From: Desulfonema magnum
GTDB taxonomy: Bacteria; Desulfobacterota; Desulfobacteria; Desulfobacterales; 4be13
Length of the DNA: 64,000 nt
NCBI RefSeq assembly: GCF_017377395.1
Contig: NZ_CP061800.1
Coordinates: forward strand, 6,159,633-6,223,632
Reading direction: 5' to 3'
This document shows positions 62,187 through 64,000 of this stretch, one piece after another; positions within the stretch are counted from its first letter, which is position 1, and each line of letters begins with the position of its first letter. Made by a program: the position numbers and the translations under genes. The notes beneath the pieces were generated by a model. That model had not been told where the DNA came from and made no database searches. It worked only from the letters and a program-made list of their open reading frames with translations.

Positions 62187-63256
62187 ATTACACCTCCGTT
62201 TTGTTTACCTTAAATTCATTAACGCCACTTTTTTCAATTTCCGATCATTTTGAGCTTTTATTTGTATGTATCACCTCCTTATTTTATTGTATGGAGAAAA
62301 TTATAAAATTTCCCTCTCCGTTCCCGCTGGATTGGTGAATCAGACAGGGAATCCGGACTTAGCTATCTGAAGCGGGTAGAAAAGGCAGCTTTTTATTTTT
62401 ACCAAAGAGCTGGATTATAATATAAATGAAACCACTTCATATTACTTTTAGATTATTATAAAACTATTAATTATTATTGTCAATATTTTTAAACACTGCA
62501 CGATATATTTAAGAGCATGTTTGAAAGGTAATTCCGGGCTGTTTTTTGCCACGAAGACACGAAGGTTCACGAGGTCACTTTGTGTCTTTGTGTCGCTGAG
62601 AGCATGTTTAAAAAGTAATTTTCCGTGTGTTTCGTGTGTTTCGCGGTTAAAAAAAATCGCCAGGCCCGTTTTCGGGGACATTTGTCATTTTTCAAACACG
62701 CTCTAAACAAAATTATAGGTATTACTCGATAATCAAATTTTTTTGATCCGATTCGAACAAAAAGTTTGTCATTCCTGCTTTCGCAGGAATGACAAACTGT
62801 CCGGCAGGAAGCTGAAATGTGATCTGTTTTAAGTTGATGATCATTGAAAAACATAAAAACTGTTTGAAAAAAATTATTTTTTTCAAATAGTTAAAAAAAA
62901 ATTCTATATTGTTTGAAAAAATAATTGAATACGGTAAAGATATTGTTTAAGTATAGGTTCTCTTTTGGCTTTGATTTTTGTTTGAGCCGCATGTCCGAAC
63001 CATAATTGATAAAATTAAAGGACTCACAGAATTAACTTGCTGTAAATTCATGTGATCCTTTAATTATGAAAAAAACGGGGTTCGGATAATAAATCGCTGA
63101 AATGGCCGAAACAAAGATCAAGGTCGTTTTTTTAATAACGCAATCTGGTTTTCGGACTGCTGGCTTAAGCGGCAAAGCAAAAAAGACAGCTTATGGGGAA
63201 ATCTGTCACTACAATGTCTGCAAAATTTAATTTCTGAACACTTGTAAAGAGGGATT
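62187..63256. repeat. 1.07-kb intergenic region with palindromes
   Basis: At about 62511-62705 are two related units starting AGAGCATGTTT and GAGAGCATGTTT, with CACGAAGACACGAAGG and TTTCGTGTGTTTCGCGG, closing with the inverse AAACACGCTCT. At 62759-62799 a palindrome AGTTTGTCATTCCTGCTTTC / GCAGGAATGACAAACT is the full form of the sequence at about 7897-7926. The rest, 62850-63256, is AT-rich with ATTGTTTGAAAAAAT direct repeats at about 62855-62930. No gene is supported. Confidence 0.6.
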
Positions 63257-63856
63257 ATGGCAGGACATCATCTGATACTTGGAAAACTTGCTGATTTTAT
63301 TACCGGAGAAACCCTTGACGACACGCATGACGAGCGATATAAGCAGAAGCTGGCACGTCTGCTTGTGGAAGATAAGGGGTATTCCAAAAACGAAATTGAA
63401 CCCCGTTGTGAACTGCTTGTAAAGGCAGGGGACCTCAGAGCGATTGTAAAGGTTGATTTTAAAATTACATTATTGCTCTCTTCTCGTTCACAGGGGGAAA
63501 CCCGGGAAAAAAAGGAAACCCCCAGAATTTGCATGATTGTGAAATACGGTCCAGGATCTCTGGTCACCCGGCAGCGTTCCGCACTCGCATCATCAAGACT
63601 TTTAGCGTCTTACAATATCCCGGTTGTTGTTGTAACAAACGGCCAGGATGCACACATTATGGACGGCGAGAGCGGTAAAGTGATTTCATCGGGTCTTGAA
63701 TCCGTACCTTCCAGATCCCGGCTTATTCAACTGGCTGAAAATGCGCATTTTGATCCGATTTCGGCAAAACAGGCGGAAATGGAATCCAGAATTGTTTATG
63801 TGTTTGAAATAGACGGAAGTTGTCCGTGTGATGACACAGTATGCAGGTTGGAATAA
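63257..63856 (+). CDS. HsdR-N-terminal-like nuclease-fold protein
   Basis: A 199-residue protein resembling the stand-alone type I restriction enzyme R-protein N-terminal domain (HSDR_N_2). The pattern runs ERYKQKLARLLVEDKGYSKNEIEPRCEL, VKVDFKI (the D of the PD-ExK-like site), ICMIVKYGPGSL, then LLASYNIPVVVVTNGQDAHIMD. The usual E-x-K is changed to I-V-K, so catalysis is doubtful. The stop overlaps the tadA start as TAATG, and this pairing suggests a housekeeping rather than restriction role. Function unknown. Confidence 0.72.
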   Translation: MAGHHLILGKLADFITGETLDDTHDERYKQKLARLLVEDKGYSKNEIEPRCELLVKAGDLRAIVKVDFKITLLLSSRSQGETREKKETPRICMIVKYGPGSLVTRQRSALASSRLLASYNIPVVVVTNGQDAHIMDGESGKVISSGLESVPSRSRLIQLAENAHFDPISAKQAEMESRIVYVFEIDGSCPCDDTVCRLE

Positions 63857-64000
63857 TGGATGATTATTACTTTATGAAAAAAGCCCTGGAACAGGCAAAA
63901 AAAGCATTATCCGCAGGTGAATTTCCTGTGGGATGTGTCATCGCGCATCAGAACAAAATTCTTGTGAACGGTTCCCGGAACGGCACCACAGGAGATTCTG
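63856..64000 (+). CDS. tadA: tRNA-specific adenosine deaminase, N-terminus (cut by window end)
   Basis: From ATG 63856 the frame reads MDDYYFMKKALEQAKKALSA then GEFPVGCVIAHQNKILVNGS and RNGTTGDS to the window edge. AGEFPVGCVI corresponds to AGEVPVGAVI of TadA, which converts adenosine 34 to inosine in tRNA-Arg. The zinc ligands H-A-E and PCxxC lie beyond the window, so a related cytidine/deoxycytidylate-type deaminase cannot be excluded. It is translationally coupled to the preceding gene. Confidence 0.82.
   Translation, partial: MDDYYFMKKALEQAKKALSAGEFPVGCVIAHQNKILVNGSRNGTTGDS

Noticed and set aside
62264..62290. Strong AAGGAGGTGAT on the minus strand suggesting a leader peptide before the PEP-CTERM gene
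   Set aside because: No start codon lies within a usable distance; the next ATG gives only four codons.
1..64000. tRNA or rRNA genes
   Set aside because: No cloverleaf with a T-loop GGTTCGAATCC-type segment and no rRNA-like stretch was recognised by eye; a covariance-model search would be decisive.

Overview
The window reads like a chromosome segment of a Gram-negative, repeat-rich deltaproteobacterium (Desulfobacterota, Desulfonema/Desulfococcus-like). Pointers are lpxC (lipid A), a PrpE-type acyl-CoA synthetase beside a LutA-like Fe-S protein, DUF4390 next to an NtrY-type kinase, a PEP-CTERM protein, many multidomain signalling proteins and very many dispersed palindromes, MITE-like elements and 7-bp tandem repeats. 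The taxonomic guess is inference; no rRNA or tRNA gene was seen.

Layout. 0-8 kb: partial hotdog thioesterase, endonuclease III, ThiI/MnmA-like thiouridylase, a dCache chemoreceptor, LutA-like protein and propionyl/acetyl-CoA synthetase. 8-16 kb: YkgJ-type cysteine-cluster protein, CreD, an LprI-like protein, a restriction-methylase remnant, a methyltransferase, then a two-gene unit of an ABC substrate-binding protein and a guanidinoacetate N-methyltransferase (GAMT) look-alike. 15.7-20.3 kb: a tight unit of an EcsC protein and two dynamin-like GTPases. 20.3-24 kb: MITEs plus complete IS4-family and IS630-family elements. 24-37.4 kb: a minus-strand signalling block with three RsbU/SpoIIE-type phosphatases carrying different sensors (one a response regulator), two tandem branched-chain-amino-acid-type binding proteins, a hybrid histidine kinase cut in two by a second IS630 element, and a decayed fourth phosphatase carrying two MITE-like inserts. 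37.6-41.5 kb: large secreted beta-propeller protein with EF-hand/dockerin-like calcium loops. 42-52 kb: cysS, another ABC binding protein, rsmI, hybrid kinase plus V4R sensor, a 54-residue membrane protein, argG and argF. 52-53.4 kb: an AAA-ATPase remnant broken by an IS982-like element. 53.5-64 kb: lpxC-DUF4390-ntrY operon, comM, Uma2-type protein, PEP-CTERM protein, an HsdR-N-like protein and the start of tadA.

The strongest observations are: (1) an IS630 insertion whose removal, leaving one TA, restores an 832-residue hybrid kinase in frame; (2) a 241-bp tract identical between two phosphatase genes, suggesting gene conversion; (3) the EcsC/GTPase/GTPase membrane operon; (4) a bacterial GAMT-like enzyme paired with a binding protein; (5) short tandem repeats of different sequence but all with a 7-bp unit, some abutting gene starts; and (6) modular palindromes in which different hairpin cores sit in shared outer arms.
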